This document shows positions 26,526 to 35,039 of a DNA stretch of 64,000 bases, piece by piece. Origin of the DNA: Arthrobacter sp. zg-Y769 (GTDB taxonomy: Bacteria; Actinomycetota; Actinomycetes; Actinomycetales; Micrococcaceae); assembly GCF_020907405.1 (NCBI RefSeq), contig NZ_JAJJOE010000012.1, forward strand, positions 1-64,000. The letters are read 5' to 3'. A program made the position numbers and the translations under genes. The notes under the pieces were generated by a model, which searched no databases, was not told where the DNA came from, and saw only the letters and a list, made by a program, of their open reading frames with translations. How positions within the stretch are numbered: the stretch's first letter is position 1; each line of letters begins with the position of its first letter.

Positions 26526-27274
26526 GCCGGCTCCTCGCCGTCGTTCATTTCGTCAGCGGGGGTGCCGTCCAGGTCCAGGGCGGGGACGGCGTCGTCGTCC
26601 CCGCCGAGGGTCTGCATAAAGGTGATGATGTCGCCGATCTGGCTGTACGGCAGGGCCAGCGGCAGGGCGTTGGAAATCACCCAGACGTTGTCCAGCTCGG
26701 TGGGGAGCAGCAGCCGGCGGTCCTGCACGAGCTTGCGGATGGCGGCGTCGGCCAGGTCCTCCACGGACTTCGCGTCGCGCTGGCCCGGGTCCACGTAGCC
26801 CTCGAGCACCTCGATGATGTCCTGCCGGGCGATGGTGGCCTCGTTCCCGGTGCCGGTGTGGCGGTCCAGGATCAGCCGCATGCGCAGCAGCAGCAGGGTT
26901 TCCTCGCGGGTCATTTCGCGCTGGCGCTGCAGGGCGGAGGTGTGCGGTTCGGCCATTTCCACCGGGCGCAGCAGGGCGACCTTGCGGTCCTCGTCAATGA
27001 CCAGGGTCAGGAACAGTTCGCTCAGCCGGACGCGCAGCTGCTCCTGGTTGTCCACCACGGTCTCGTACACGTTGTCCGAGGAGTTCGCGTCCAGGTACGG
27101 GCCGCGCAGCAGCCGGATGAGGGCCTGGCGCAGCTTCAGCGGCAGGGAGCCGATGTCGCCGGGGAACAGTTCCGGGCCGTCGACGAGGAGGTCGCGCGGG
27201 GCGTCTTGCTCTGCTTCCAGCTCCGGGTCGAATTCCTCCGGTGCCTGGGACAATTCTGCGGTGGTCTCGCTCAT
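26522..27274 (-). CDS. jetB: JetB/MksE-like subunit (DUF4194)
   Basis: This 250-residue protein is the DUF4194 (MksE-like) winged-helix subunit that binds the kleisin in Wadjet and MksBEF complexes. It has an acidic N-terminal tail (1-35), a helical winged-helix core with the segments LRQALIRLLRGPYLDA and EMTREETLLLLRMRLILDRH, and an acidic C-terminus. It overlaps both neighbours by four bases (ATGA), so the three subunits are translated as one block. Confidence 0.9.
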   Translation of the reverse strand: MSETTAELSQAPEEFDPELEAEQDAPRDLLVDGPELFPGDIGSLPLKLRQALIRLLRGPYLDANSSDNVYETVVDNQEQLRVRLSELFLTLVIDEDRKVALLRPVEMAEPHTSALQRQREMTREETLLLLRMRLILDRHTGTGNEATIARQDIIEVLEGYVDPGQRDAKSVEDLADAAIRKLVQDRRLLLPTELDNVWVISNALPLALPYSQIGDIITFMQTLGGDDDAVPALDLDGTPADEMNDGEEPA

Positions 27275-28725
27275 TTTTCGGGGGCTTTCGCGACGGCGAC
27301 GGCGGGCAGCAGCGCGGTGCGCTCGCTGCCGTCGATCTGGGTAAAGGTGACGGATTCAAGGGGATTGCTTGCATCGAAATAGGCTGAGCCACCGGCGAGC
27401 AGGGCGCGGATGCTGTTCAGGTGCCGGTGTTCGGGCGGCAGCTGCTCGAACACCTGGGCCACGGTGGCGCTGGCGCGGGTCGCCGTCGCCCGGGCGACGG
27501 CGTCGGCCAGTACCCGCCGGTCCGCGCGCGGAGTGCGGACCGAGCGGTGGATGTCCGCCTCGGTGAACTGCGGCGGTTCGGGCAGGGTGCGCGGGGCGGC
27601 GTGGTCTTCGGGGTTGTAGACCCGGACCATGCTGAGGGATTCGAAGCCCGAGCCGTGCAGCTGCGGTGCGGGTACGACGGCGGCCCGGCGGCGTCCGCGC
27701 GGAGCCTTGTGGATGGCGGTTTCGGCGGCGCGGATGAGCTGGCGCAGCTGGACGGATTCGCGGTACTCGTCGCTCTGCACATAGGTGTGCATGGATTCGG
27801 AGAGCCGGCCGTAAATCCGGTGGATTTCGGTGGCCTGGTCCCGCATGTCGCTGATCAGCCGGTAGAGGCTCTGCCGGTCTTCGGGGCTCATGTCGTCGGC
27901 GAAGTCCCGTTCCAGCACCTCCGCGATGGCGGCGCGGAAGCGGGCCTGCTGGTCGGCGTCGTTCAGGAAGGCGGTGAAGCCCTCGTAGGTGCGGCCTTCT
28001 GCGGTGCTGCGCAGCTTCTTGTCCGCTTCGAGGATTTCGCCCATGGTCAGGCCCTTGGCGGCGTTGGATTCCACCATTTCCTGGCGCAGGTCATGGAGCA
28101 TCTTTTCCAGGCCGTCACGCATGCGTTTGAAGTCGGCGGGCAGGGCGGCGGCCAGGTCGAGGATGTCACGGGCGGCTTCGACGGCGGTGTCGTCCGGCAG
28201 GGGCGGAGGCGCCTCGCCGGATTCCAGGGCGCGGATCATGTCCTCGCGGCGGGCGACCTCTTCTTTAAGGACGGCGATGCGTGCGGCCGGGTCCGGGTTG
28301 GATTCCTGCGCGAGGTTTTCCACCCGGTCCAGCAGGGTGGCCAGACGGGAGGAGTTCAGCGAGGTTTTGTCGCTGGTGTAGCCGTCCAAGTAGGAGAGGA
28401 AGCGGGCGGAGGATTCGGTGAGTTCGTAGACGAACTTTCCGTCCGCGCGGGGGCGGGCCAGGAAGCGCCGGGCGACCCAGTCATCGGCGTAGTTCCGGCC
28501 GGTCCAGTCTTCGCGCAGCTGCACGCCGTCCATGCGGAGCCGGTTCAGGAAGGAGTCCGTCATCGCGTGGAAGTCGTCCAGCGGAACCCGCGGCCGGGTA
28601 CGGGTGAAGGCCTCGCGGAAGAGCGCCGGGACCCAGGCATTGGCGTTGGTCAGTTTCCAGCCGGGGGAGGCCTGGAGCCGCTGCAGTTCGGCCCAGCGGG
28701 CAACGGCGTTCTCGATGAAGGACAT
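27271..28725 (-). CDS. jetA: JetA/MksF-like kleisin subunit (DUF3375)
   Basis: This 484-residue protein matches DUF3375, the kleisin-like subunit of Wadjet. It opens with LQASPGWKLTNANAWVPALFREAF, continues with the family segment FHAMTDSFLNRLRMDGV and WVARRFLARPRADGKFVYELTESS, and has helical middle and C-terminal parts. It is the first gene of jetABC and is divergent from a HEPN-motif gene across a 500-base gap. By family knowledge JetA, B and C form the SMC complex while JetD is the nuclease that cuts circular DNA. Confidence 0.92.
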   Translation of the reverse strand: MSFIENAVARWAELQRLQASPGWKLTNANAWVPALFREAFTRTRPRVPLDDFHAMTDSFLNRLRMDGVQLREDWTGRNYADDWVARRFLARPRADGKFVYELTESSARFLSYLDGYTSDKTSLNSSRLATLLDRVENLAQESNPDPAARIAVLKEEVARREDMIRALESGEAPPPLPDDTAVEAARDILDLAAALPADFKRMRDGLEKMLHDLRQEMVESNAAKGLTMGEILEADKKLRSTAEGRTYEGFTAFLNDADQQARFRAAIAEVLERDFADDMSPEDRQSLYRLISDMRDQATEIHRIYGRLSESMHTYVQSDEYRESVQLRQLIRAAETAIHKAPRGRRRAAVVPAPQLHGSGFESLSMVRVYNPEDHAAPRTLPEPPQFTEADIHRSVRTPRADRRVLADAVARATATRASATVAQVFEQLPPEHRHLNSIRALLAGGSAYFDASNPLESVTFTQIDGSERTALLPAVAVAKAPEK

Positions 28726-29049
28726 TCTGCGCTTTCCGCCCGTGCGGTGGGGAAAAACGGGCCTCCTCGATTTTAGCCGGGTGGAGGGGCGGGGTGGGTC
28801 AGGGGCGTAGGGATCGACGCGAACGCGTGCGGTTACTTCTTATAGGTGCCCTTTACGACCGTCTTCTACAGGGCCTTGTGGTGTAGGCGCGTCTCTTCTG
28901 ATTTCCTTTCGCCTGGTGGGCATCTTTGGGTGCGAGTCACTTTGCGGCAGGCGGCGAGATCCGGCGGGGTCTGTATCAAACCACAAATCTAAGAGGTAGC
29001 TGCGCCGACGGTCTCTCGGGTGAGAGGTGCTAGCCGCAGAGCTAGTATG

Positions 29050-29215
29050 GTCCGGGCAGATACGAGACACGAGGCGAACATCTTGTCGAGATTCTCGGCA
29101 GGCTTGCCAATGGTTCCTCGATCGCATAGCCTCTTCCCATACTAAGAGGTCAGACGCCCCTATTTCTAAGGACCAGCGATTGGCTGAGAGCCCCCGGTAC
29201 GCCGGGGGTTTTTCT
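29050..29215 (+). ncRNA. Candidate small RNA ending in an orphan terminator
   Basis: An intrinsic terminator (stem CCCCCGG/CCGGGGG, 29191-29208, then a T-rich run) closes a stretch without an open frame. A further hairpin CCTCTT/AAGAGG lies near 29130-29147 and a -10-like TAGTAT near 29042. The start is a guess. The alternative is that this is only an insulating terminator in front of the HEPN gene. Confidence 0.35.
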
Positions 29216-29220
29216 TTTAA
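29191..29220 (+). terminator. Intrinsic terminator upstream of the HEPN gene
   Basis: A perfect 7-bp GC stem with a TACG loop is followed by TTTTTCTTTT. It lies about 12 bases before the first possible start of the HEPN gene, so that gene must use its own promoter very close to its start, or read-through. Confidence 0.85.
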
Positions 29221-29231
29221 CTGTTGTTCTA

Positions 29232-31184
29232 TTGGTTACAGTGGCGTATGTGAACACAATATCTGGACCCACCATGGAAACGGTTCCTCGATTAGGAGTG
29301 CTGGAACGTGCACTCTTCATGAGTGAGTCCATCGCCGCGGCCGCGGATCCGCGTGCGCACCTTTCGGTATCTGCGTGTTCGTTTCTGATTCCCCCAGCTG
29401 CTCTGAGTGAGAGCATTGAAGCCCTCGAGGCTTTTCGGAATGAGCCGGAGCATGCGTTCAAGGCGGTTGTCCCGGCTCTCAGGAGAGCCCAGCGATCTGT
29501 CGGGCGCAGTGCCGCCGTGAAGATTATGCAAGACCCGGCGATAGTATCGTTTTTGAATCTTGCCAAGGACGCCATCATCCGTGAGAACAATAAGGGCGTT
29601 CTGTTGGCGTTTCTAAAGACGAACCGAACGGCGTTAACCGAAGCGGCTGCCAAGGCGGCTAAGGTATGTGAGCATGGGCTGGCTTACCTTTCCGCACTCA
29701 CTTCATCGATGGCGGGTCTCCTTGAAAGTCAAGAGAAATTCACGCGGGGCCAACAAACGCGGGTGTCCTCACTGTCGCGCGAGCTAGTTGCGGCTGTCGC
29801 AAACCAAGGTAGGACACCGGAGCTATTCGCTGCTTCGGTACAAGAAATAGTCGAAAGATGTGGAACAGCGACGGCTGTTGCGACCGAATTTAGGGCATAC
29901 ATGGATGTTGCTCCCCGCAACTTCCAAGTCGCGGTCGTTGTCGACGCAACTGTGCGGACCTTGGGTATAGACACACAGATTTTCCGCCGTATAGACCCGA
30001 AAGAGTCGGTAGGATGGTCCGCGCCTACATCAGCGTCGAAGCGACCAACTGCAGACATGGATCTAACACGATTCTGCTTGCGGCACTGGGGTATGGACGG
30101 CTCCGCCGATACAACAGCAAAACACGGCCTTCAATCGCAGATTCTAATAATGAAGGCCCGAGCATGGGACGGGGAGCAGGCGCGCCATGCTGCGCTTGAT
30201 GCTGCCGAGGGGATTGTTGACCGAATCAACGCCGAACACCGAACGAGCCAATTCGGCGTGAAACGCAAAGTTATGGTTTGGGAGGAAGGCGACAAGGGTG
30301 CCTTCGAAGTCCTTTCAAGGAACAAACTGGTACCGACCACCCGCATGCTTAACATTTCGCAAAGTCCGAGCGTAAATAGATCTCTGCGTTTTGCATCACG
30401 CGCCGCTGGTGAGAGAGCTGGTTCGATGCAGGTCTTTTTCGCATGGATAGCCCTCGAGTACCTGGGCCGCGGCACCCAGAAAACCCCCCAGAATCTTGTT
30501 GCCGAGAATGTCCCTTTCGTTATCTCCCTAGTTGCTCTCCGGCAACTCTGCGTGCATGCTTGGTGGCTACTCACTCGAGAATCTGGTGCAGGAAGTTTGC
30601 CCACGAGCGTTCTCGATGTGATCAAGCGGGGTACACGCAGCAAAAGCCGGCATGGACTTGGCACTAAAAAGCGAAACCCGAACGAATTCGATATGAACAA
30701 GCTGATGGCGCTCCTGATTTCTGACGGACTTCATCTTGAGCAACTAGCAACAGCCACTGGGGTTTCAGTAGAGATCGCGGAAGCGGCTGTTAGGGAATGG
30801 GTATCTTTTCAGCAGAACCTGAGCCCCTATTCCGCCTATCAGGTGAACCATATCCGTGGCACACTTCGAGATGACACGCGCCTAAAGCAATTTATGGAGG
30901 AAGTTCGGATAGACGCTGACGAAACGATGCAGCGTATGCGCTTTGTGCGCAACCAAACCGCGCATAATGCGGGCGTAGGAAGCACGGAACATCTGCCGCT
31001 CTCGGAAGCGGCACTCAAAGTTCTCGACGCGGTGTTTGAGACCGTGCCACAGTGGGGCGGTTCGCCCGCTGTGTCCCTTGGCTCCATTTCAAAGCGATGG
31101 AAGGAAGTGGCACTGGGTGTCCAAAAGCGCGGAAACGCACGACACGAGTTGCCATTTGATGCGGTAAAGGTGCTTAAGCCCTGA
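29232..31184 (+). CDS. HEPN-motif protein, putative abortive-infection type
   Basis: This protein of up to 650 residues is not assigned to a named system. Near the C-terminus it has RMRFVRNQTAHNAG, an R-x4-H motif (Arg573/His578 counted from the first start) typical of HEPN RNases, and earlier FFAWIALEYLGRG, a segment seen in Apea-like HEPN proteins. The N-terminal 300 residues are helical and unrecognised. The start is uncertain: TTG 29232, GTG 29241, GTG 29250 or ATG 29274, none with a clear ribosome binding site. GC content is well below the flanking chromosome. Its position beside jetABC and a DUF3800 gene fits a defence role, probably RNA cleavage; this is inference. Confidence 0.72.
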   Translation: MVTVAYVNTISGPTMETVPRLGVLERALFMSESIAAAADPRAHLSVSACSFLIPPAALSESIEALEAFRNEPEHAFKAVVPALRRAQRSVGRSAAVKIMQDPAIVSFLNLAKDAIIRENNKGVLLAFLKTNRTALTEAAAKAAKVCEHGLAYLSALTSSMAGLLESQEKFTRGQQTRVSSLSRELVAAVANQGRTPELFAASVQEIVERCGTATAVATEFRAYMDVAPRNFQVAVVVDATVRTLGIDTQIFRRIDPKESVGWSAPTSASKRPTADMDLTRFCLRHWGMDGSADTTAKHGLQSQILIMKARAWDGEQARHAALDAAEGIVDRINAEHRTSQFGVKRKVMVWEEGDKGAFEVLSRNKLVPTTRMLNISQSPSVNRSLRFASRAAGERAGSMQVFFAWIALEYLGRGTQKTPQNLVAENVPFVISLVALRQLCVHAWWLLTRESGAGSLPTSVLDVIKRGTRSKSRHGLGTKKRNPNEFDMNKLMALLISDGLHLEQLATATGVSVEIAEAAVREWVSFQQNLSPYSAYQVNHIRGTLRDDTRLKQFMEEVRIDADETMQRMRFVRNQTAHNAGVGSTEHLPLSEAALKVLDAVFETVPQWGGSPAVSLGSISKRWKEVALGVQKRGNARHELPFDAVKVLKP

Positions 31185-31384
31185 GAAAGCCGGCAGCCAC
31201 CCAGCGCCCCGGCATCGGTCGTCGGCATAGTTGCCTCCCTGACTCCACGAAGCTGGACGGAAAAGACCAACGGAGCAGACTCAGGGTCTGCAATCCAGCA
31301 CACTATGCAACCCGCTCCTCGGACATGCGAGTTGTTTGCCGCTGAAGATCGACAGAGGTGTTGTCTTGTTGTATGTTATAGACG

Positions 31385-31509
31385 AGCAACGCGGGTAACC
31401 CGTTCGAAGGTGTGAGTTGAAGTCGGAGTAGGCTTCAAATTTCCTAACCTTCCTGCCGGTGAGGCGTCAAGCCCCAGATGTCCATGGACTGCCTGGGGCT
31501 GCTCTGTTT
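31385..31509 (+). ncRNA. Candidate structured RNA or leader in the defence cluster
   Basis: Three hairpins follow one another: CGGG-TAA-CCCG (31392-31402), TTGAAG/CTTCAA (31417-31438) and a terminator-like AGCCCCAG/CTGGGGCT stem (31470-31500) followed by GCTCTGTTT. A TATGTT or TATAGA -10-like box lies at 31372-31382. This could be a small RNA of about 120 bases, or an attenuator leader for the DUF3800 gene, whose first ATG falls in the loop of the last hairpin. Confidence 0.4.
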
Positions 31510-32158
31510 AACACTGCGGACGGGGGCCGGCATCAAAAGCACACTGGATCAGTACTATGGCGCCAACGAGCACCCCGTCGCATACCTAGATGAGAGCTTT
31601 GACTTGGCTCATGCTCGCACTTTTTACATAGTCGGTTTGGCTGTGGTGAAGAAGGAGTATCTTCATAACACTAGGGAAACTCTGCTCGATTTTTACGATC
31701 GTGAGGCCCTTCATGCGGCTCCAATGTATGACAGGCGAGAGGACACTACGCTTCGCCAGGCCACCGAGCTTGTTGCCAGGAATCACGACGGTCTAGACGT
31801 CGTAGTTTGTGCTCCTATCAGCGGTGACGACAAGACTGGTGAGGCTGCCAGGCGGCGTTGTCTGGAGTATCTTCTACCCAAGATTCAAGATGAGTTGCAA
31901 ACAGGATTGTTTATCTTTGACAAGCGCAACCTCATGAAACAGGACGAATATGTTGCCAGTGACCTGCGAAGGGCTAAGGAGTTGAGTAGAGATACTATCG
32001 TCTATCACTGTCAGCCTTCGGAGGAGCCACTCCTAGGCCTCCCAGACGTACTGGCGTGGTCTTACCGGCAGGATTACAGAGGCCATCCCCAATGGTTCGA
32101 CCCCATGCGCGAGAAGACTGAGGTCAAAGTTCTGGGAGCGCCTCGCCGCCTCATCTAA
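31478..32158 (+). CDS. DUF3800-like protein
   Basis: This protein of about 226 residues has the DUF3800 pattern: VAYLDESFDL (Asp-Glu near residue 38), FYIVGLAVV, a middle basic helix region, and a late LLGLPDVLAWSYRQ segment with the second aspartate, consistent with an RNase H-like fold. DUF3800 genes are common in defence islands and mobile elements. The first 30 residues precede the conserved domain and the ATG at 31478 lies within a terminator-like hairpin, so the true start may be elsewhere. It lies about 290 bases after the HEPN gene. GC content is low. Confidence 0.7.
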   Translation: MSMDCLGLLCLTLRTGAGIKSTLDQYYGANEHPVAYLDESFDLAHARTFYIVGLAVVKKEYLHNTRETLLDFYDREALHAAPMYDRREDTTLRQATELVARNHDGLDVVVCAPISGDDKTGEAARRRCLEYLLPKIQDELQTGLFIFDKRNLMKQDEYVASDLRRAKELSRDTIVYHCQPSEEPLLGLPDVLAWSYRQDYRGHPQWFDPMREKTEVKVLGAPRRLI

Positions 32159-32309
32159 CGGGGTATTCGTCCCAGGTTTCAACGGTGATGTGCGCTTGCA
32201 GAAGACATTTGGTGCAGCAACTCACCTAGAGTCCCGCCACTTAGCATGCTTTAAGTGTCGGCACACTACCTCTAAGTGCCAGAAAAGCGTGAAGCCCTCT
32301 GTACCTACG

Positions 32310-32505
32310 GCAATCCAAAGGCCGCCACCTTGCCATCGCCGAACAGATCGTCCCGTAGCCAGGTGCGGAACGATGTTCCAGCCCAGGGCGTCGGACGCCA
32401 GATGGACGTCCACCTCCCGGCGAGCCGGGCAACAGTCGCGGGAAGTCCTACAGAGGTTTGTCGCCTTCGGCCGGTTGGTAGACGACAACCCGTCAGTGCC
32501 GCGTG
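32310..32505 (-). pseudogene. Fragment A of a SCO1664-family gene
   Basis: This stretch aligns with the middle of the intact SCO1664-type gene at about 41265-41440: it shares GATGTTCCAGCCCAG, CCACCTCCCGG and GTAGACGAC in order. Read on the minus strand it gives pieces such as LGWNIVPHL and RTWLRDDLFGDG in different frames, so it is frameshifted. Both gene ends are missing. It lies just upstream of the nuclease-like gene starting at 32540 and is the first of two decayed copies in this region. Confidence 0.8.
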
Positions 32506-32539
32506 GTTAGATAGCAGCGTGCGAATTAGGCAGACTTCC

Positions 32540-34273
32540 ATGAGTCCAGAAGGATCTGAGATAAGGATGAGTGGAGAGTTCATTAGAGGCCGAGATCTGG
32601 CCCCTGTTCTCGGTACCGTCACCCAGGTTTACACGACGGCGACGGAAGCTTTGGGGCGGGCCATTCCTGAGGCAGAGCGGGCCAGGCTTTGGGCGCGGAT
32701 TCCTAAGGAACAGGCCCTAGTGGTGATTGCTGCAATGCTAGCGGATATTGACCTAAGTCTAGGAACGGAAAGAGCAGCGGTCGACCGATCGTGGGCTGCT
32801 CGGGTGTCTGATCGTCACCTCCGGGATCGTCTTCTTGCTTCCGCTGGCCTAGGTTCGACCCTCTTTGTGCCACAACTCCTATTACTAGCGTTGAGGGAAG
32901 CTTTAAGGTACTGCCCGTCTGGCCCACCTTCCAATGACTTGATGGGCCTTGACAACATCGTCCGTTGTCTTCTGGGTATCGGTGACGAGGCGTCTTCTAC
33001 GGCGAGACGCGATAGCTGGGGAGGTCTGCCCAGTGGACTAGCAAGCGAGATGATCGCTAATCAACAGTTCAATCGATCGATTGACATCGGCTTTCAGTTG
33101 GCCTGGGTGGATCGAGCATGGTTTCAAGACTGGCCCATGAGCAGCAAGTCCACGCAAACAGTCGGTGGCCAACCGCAGGAGCTGTTTGAGGAAGCAACAG
33201 GCGTTGGGCTCGTAGACTTCGCCGCTGTTGCAATGAATCTGTATGTTCAAGCTCGTCGAAACATCCATTTCCCCCCCAAGTTTTTTGAGACTCTTGGACT
33301 CCCGAAGTCAGCGATCGCACATTTCCTTGAGGCGACGTCTCTGACCGTTGCTGAACTTCGGACGCGGATGGATCAAGAATCATTTGAAAGTCAAGGGTCG
33401 TTGTATGCTTTCGACACGGTTCGACGGTTCCCGCTTGTCCGATTAAGCACCGGAGCAGTCTTAGTATTGCGGGTCAACTTCGTCGTGGAACGGGCACTAA
33501 GTGAGGTTACCTATTTTGATGTTCGTCAACACCTAGCAGCAGTGGACAAACGCGATGGCACAAGGCGTGAGAATGCGTTTATCGGTTGCACCAACAATGT
33601 CCTAGAGTTCGAAACCGGTGCAACGCTGAAGCGTGTATTTTCCAAGGGCAAAGGGTGGGTATTGACCGAATTGCAACTTCAAAAGAAGTTCGGATCAAAG
33701 ACCAAAACACCTAGTGTTTGTGACTTTGCTATCCGTAGAGGAAACACATGGCTTCTTATAGAAGTTACAGATCGAAGCGTTCCCCGACAGGTGATTTTTG
33801 GGCGAGCTGCGGCGACTGCATTAGACGCTGAGTTGGACCGCGTCCTGACCGACCGGAAGGCAAGCCAACTATCTTCTACCATCGATTTGCTGCAGAACGA
33901 GAGCGCCACGAATGGTAGATCCGCTTCCCAACTGGCCTTTATTCCGTTAGTCCTTACTGCACCTGGCGGGCTCGGATGGAACGCAGCTGTGCATCGACGC
34001 GTCAGAGAACGACTGAGCGAGGATGGCCGCTTCTCTGATGCCTTTTCCTCGTCAGTTGCACTAATAACACTCAAGGACCTACGGATATTGGAAAACCTGG
34101 CCGACCGCGGATGGGATGTCATCAAACTGCTACGTGCATGGCGGGAGCAAGCTCCGGGAGATGCGTTGGATCACTACATACTAAACAGCGGCATACCGCT
34201 CGGAGCACCCGAATGGGAAAAGCGCAGGGCGGGACAAGTGATCGATAAATTTATTGTCCGGATGCGAGGGTAG
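32540..34273 (+). CDS. Unknown protein with a possible nuclease-like core
   Basis: I do not recognise this 577-residue protein. The N-terminal 250 residues are mostly helical. The C-terminal half has VCDFAIRRGNTWLLIEVTDR with Asp395 and Glu408, resembling the D-x(n)-E-x-K core of PD-(D/E)XK nucleases, but the final lysine is replaced (E-V-T). It may be a divergent nuclease or an inactive relative. The start at 32540 is chosen because upstream codons lie in the SCO1664 remnant; ATG 32567 is an alternative. It has low GC and is flanked on both sides by fragments of the SCO1664 locus, so it looks like inserted cargo. It follows the DUF3800 gene on the same strand. Confidence 0.65.
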   Translation: MSPEGSEIRMSGEFIRGRDLAPVLGTVTQVYTTATEALGRAIPEAERARLWARIPKEQALVVIAAMLADIDLSLGTERAAVDRSWAARVSDRHLRDRLLASAGLGSTLFVPQLLLLALREALRYCPSGPPSNDLMGLDNIVRCLLGIGDEASSTARRDSWGGLPSGLASEMIANQQFNRSIDIGFQLAWVDRAWFQDWPMSSKSTQTVGGQPQELFEEATGVGLVDFAAVAMNLYVQARRNIHFPPKFFETLGLPKSAIAHFLEATSLTVAELRTRMDQESFESQGSLYAFDTVRRFPLVRLSTGAVLVLRVNFVVERALSEVTYFDVRQHLAAVDKRDGTRRENAFIGCTNNVLEFETGATLKRVFSKGKGWVLTELQLQKKFGSKTKTPSVCDFAIRRGNTWLLIEVTDRSVPRQVIFGRAAATALDAELDRVLTDRKASQLSSTIDLLQNESATNGRSASQLAFIPLVLTAPGGLGWNAAVHRRVRERLSEDGRFSDAFSSSVALITLKDLRILENLADRGWDVIKLLRAWREQAPGDALDHYILNSGIPLGAPEWEKRRAGQVIDKFIVRMRG

Positions 34274-34360
34274 CAGGAAGAAATAGCGCACTTATCGGGG
34301 AAAGATGGAATCCGGCTCCGGGATGGATATCCTGCGAATCCCCTCAGCACAGCGATGCAC

Positions 34361-34692
34361 TTAGAGGGTCTGCGAGGCACTACTGGTATGTCACCGCTGG
34401 ATCGGGAAATCGCCCAACCGGGCGCAGCGTTCTCGAGTGGCGCAGTTCCCTCGGAGGTGAGCCGCTGGGCCGGTTCCGGCCGGCTCGCCCATCCCCGATC
34501 CAACCCACAGTACCGTCAGAAGCTTGTGCTCGTTTGGGACGGTAAGTCCGTGGCCACCAGAGGCTTCTCGCGTGCGGTCGGTTTGTAGGCAACGGCCTCG
34601 TCGCCGATCCAGCCCGGAAAAGTGGCGTTCGACGCCGTCGTCAGGCTGCCGGTGAGCGTCAGCTCGGCGGTGACCAGATCGGGCGTGCGCAT
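34361..34692 (-). pseudogene. Fragment B of a SCO1664-family gene
   Basis: This is a second decayed copy, in the same orientation as the intact gene at 40773-41540. Its 3' end, including the stop codon region (34361 corresponds to 40773), and its 5' end (34545-34692) are recognisable, but most of the middle is deleted and the frame is broken. It shares GGTTTGTAG, GTGGCGTT and GTGAGCGTCAGCTCGGCGGT with the intact gene. It overlaps fragment A over the segment matching 41420-41440, so the two cannot be halves of one simple insertion. Confidence 0.85.
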
Positions 34693-34950
34693 CATGCTCC
34701 GGGGAAGGTGCAAGCGTGCCCGTCCACGTCGATCCGGCTGATAGCAGATCATGCGAATTGGACGTCCCGCAGCTTTCCGCGTGCACTTCCCGAAGACATG
34801 GGCGTTGCCGACCGGCATCTGTACCCGCGACCATTCGGGGCCGTCGTCGGGTCCCAGCCGACTCATTAAACCGGCACAGAACTATTCCCGAACAGCCTTG
34901 AGATCGTCATTCTCCAAGAGCTCCAGTGGGTACTCGCCGGAACGTTGAGC
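34692..34950 (-). pseudogene. DUF3090 gene remnant
   Basis: Directly upstream of fragment B, in the same order as in the intact locus, lies the 3' part of a DUF3090 gene. It matches 41540-41895 with an internal deletion of about 100 bases covering the acidic segment, and it ends before the 5' third of the gene. Shared blocks include GGGGAAGGTGCA, GTGCCGACCGGCATC and GATCGTCATT. No open frame survives. Confidence 0.8.
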
Positions 34951-35039
34951 CCACCAACTGCTCACCAGACCTCTAGCCCCACCCGCCCTCGCCGCCTAGA
35001 CTGACGGGGCCGTCTGAGCGCGCCGAACGGAGGAGCAGC

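Larger units (their letters stand above)
28726..29231. other. Divergent gap between jetA and the HEPN gene
   Basis: No protein gene is evident in about 500 bases. The jetA promoter must lie here. On the plus strand the stretch ends in a strong intrinsic terminator (29191-29215) that has no protein gene before it, which is the reason for proposing a small RNA at about 29050-29215. Base composition falls from the GC-rich jet operon toward the lower-GC genes beyond. Confidence 0.5.

Noticed and set aside
23379-26798. An 1139-codon plus-strand open frame antisense to jetC and jetB
   Set aside because: Its product is glycine/valine/glutamine-rich without domains. Long antisense frames are expected in GC-rich DNA, and the minus strand holds the conserved SMC ATPase.
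31390-31450. A tRNA- or tmRNA-like GTTCGAA stretch
   Set aside because: No acceptor or anticodon arm can be formed around it, so it was kept only as part of a candidate structured RNA.
34380-34866. Minus-strand frames of 70-147 codons taken at first for small genes
   Set aside because: They are frame fragments of decayed SCO1664 and DUF3090 copies, as shown by alignment with the intact genes at 40.8-42.1 kb.
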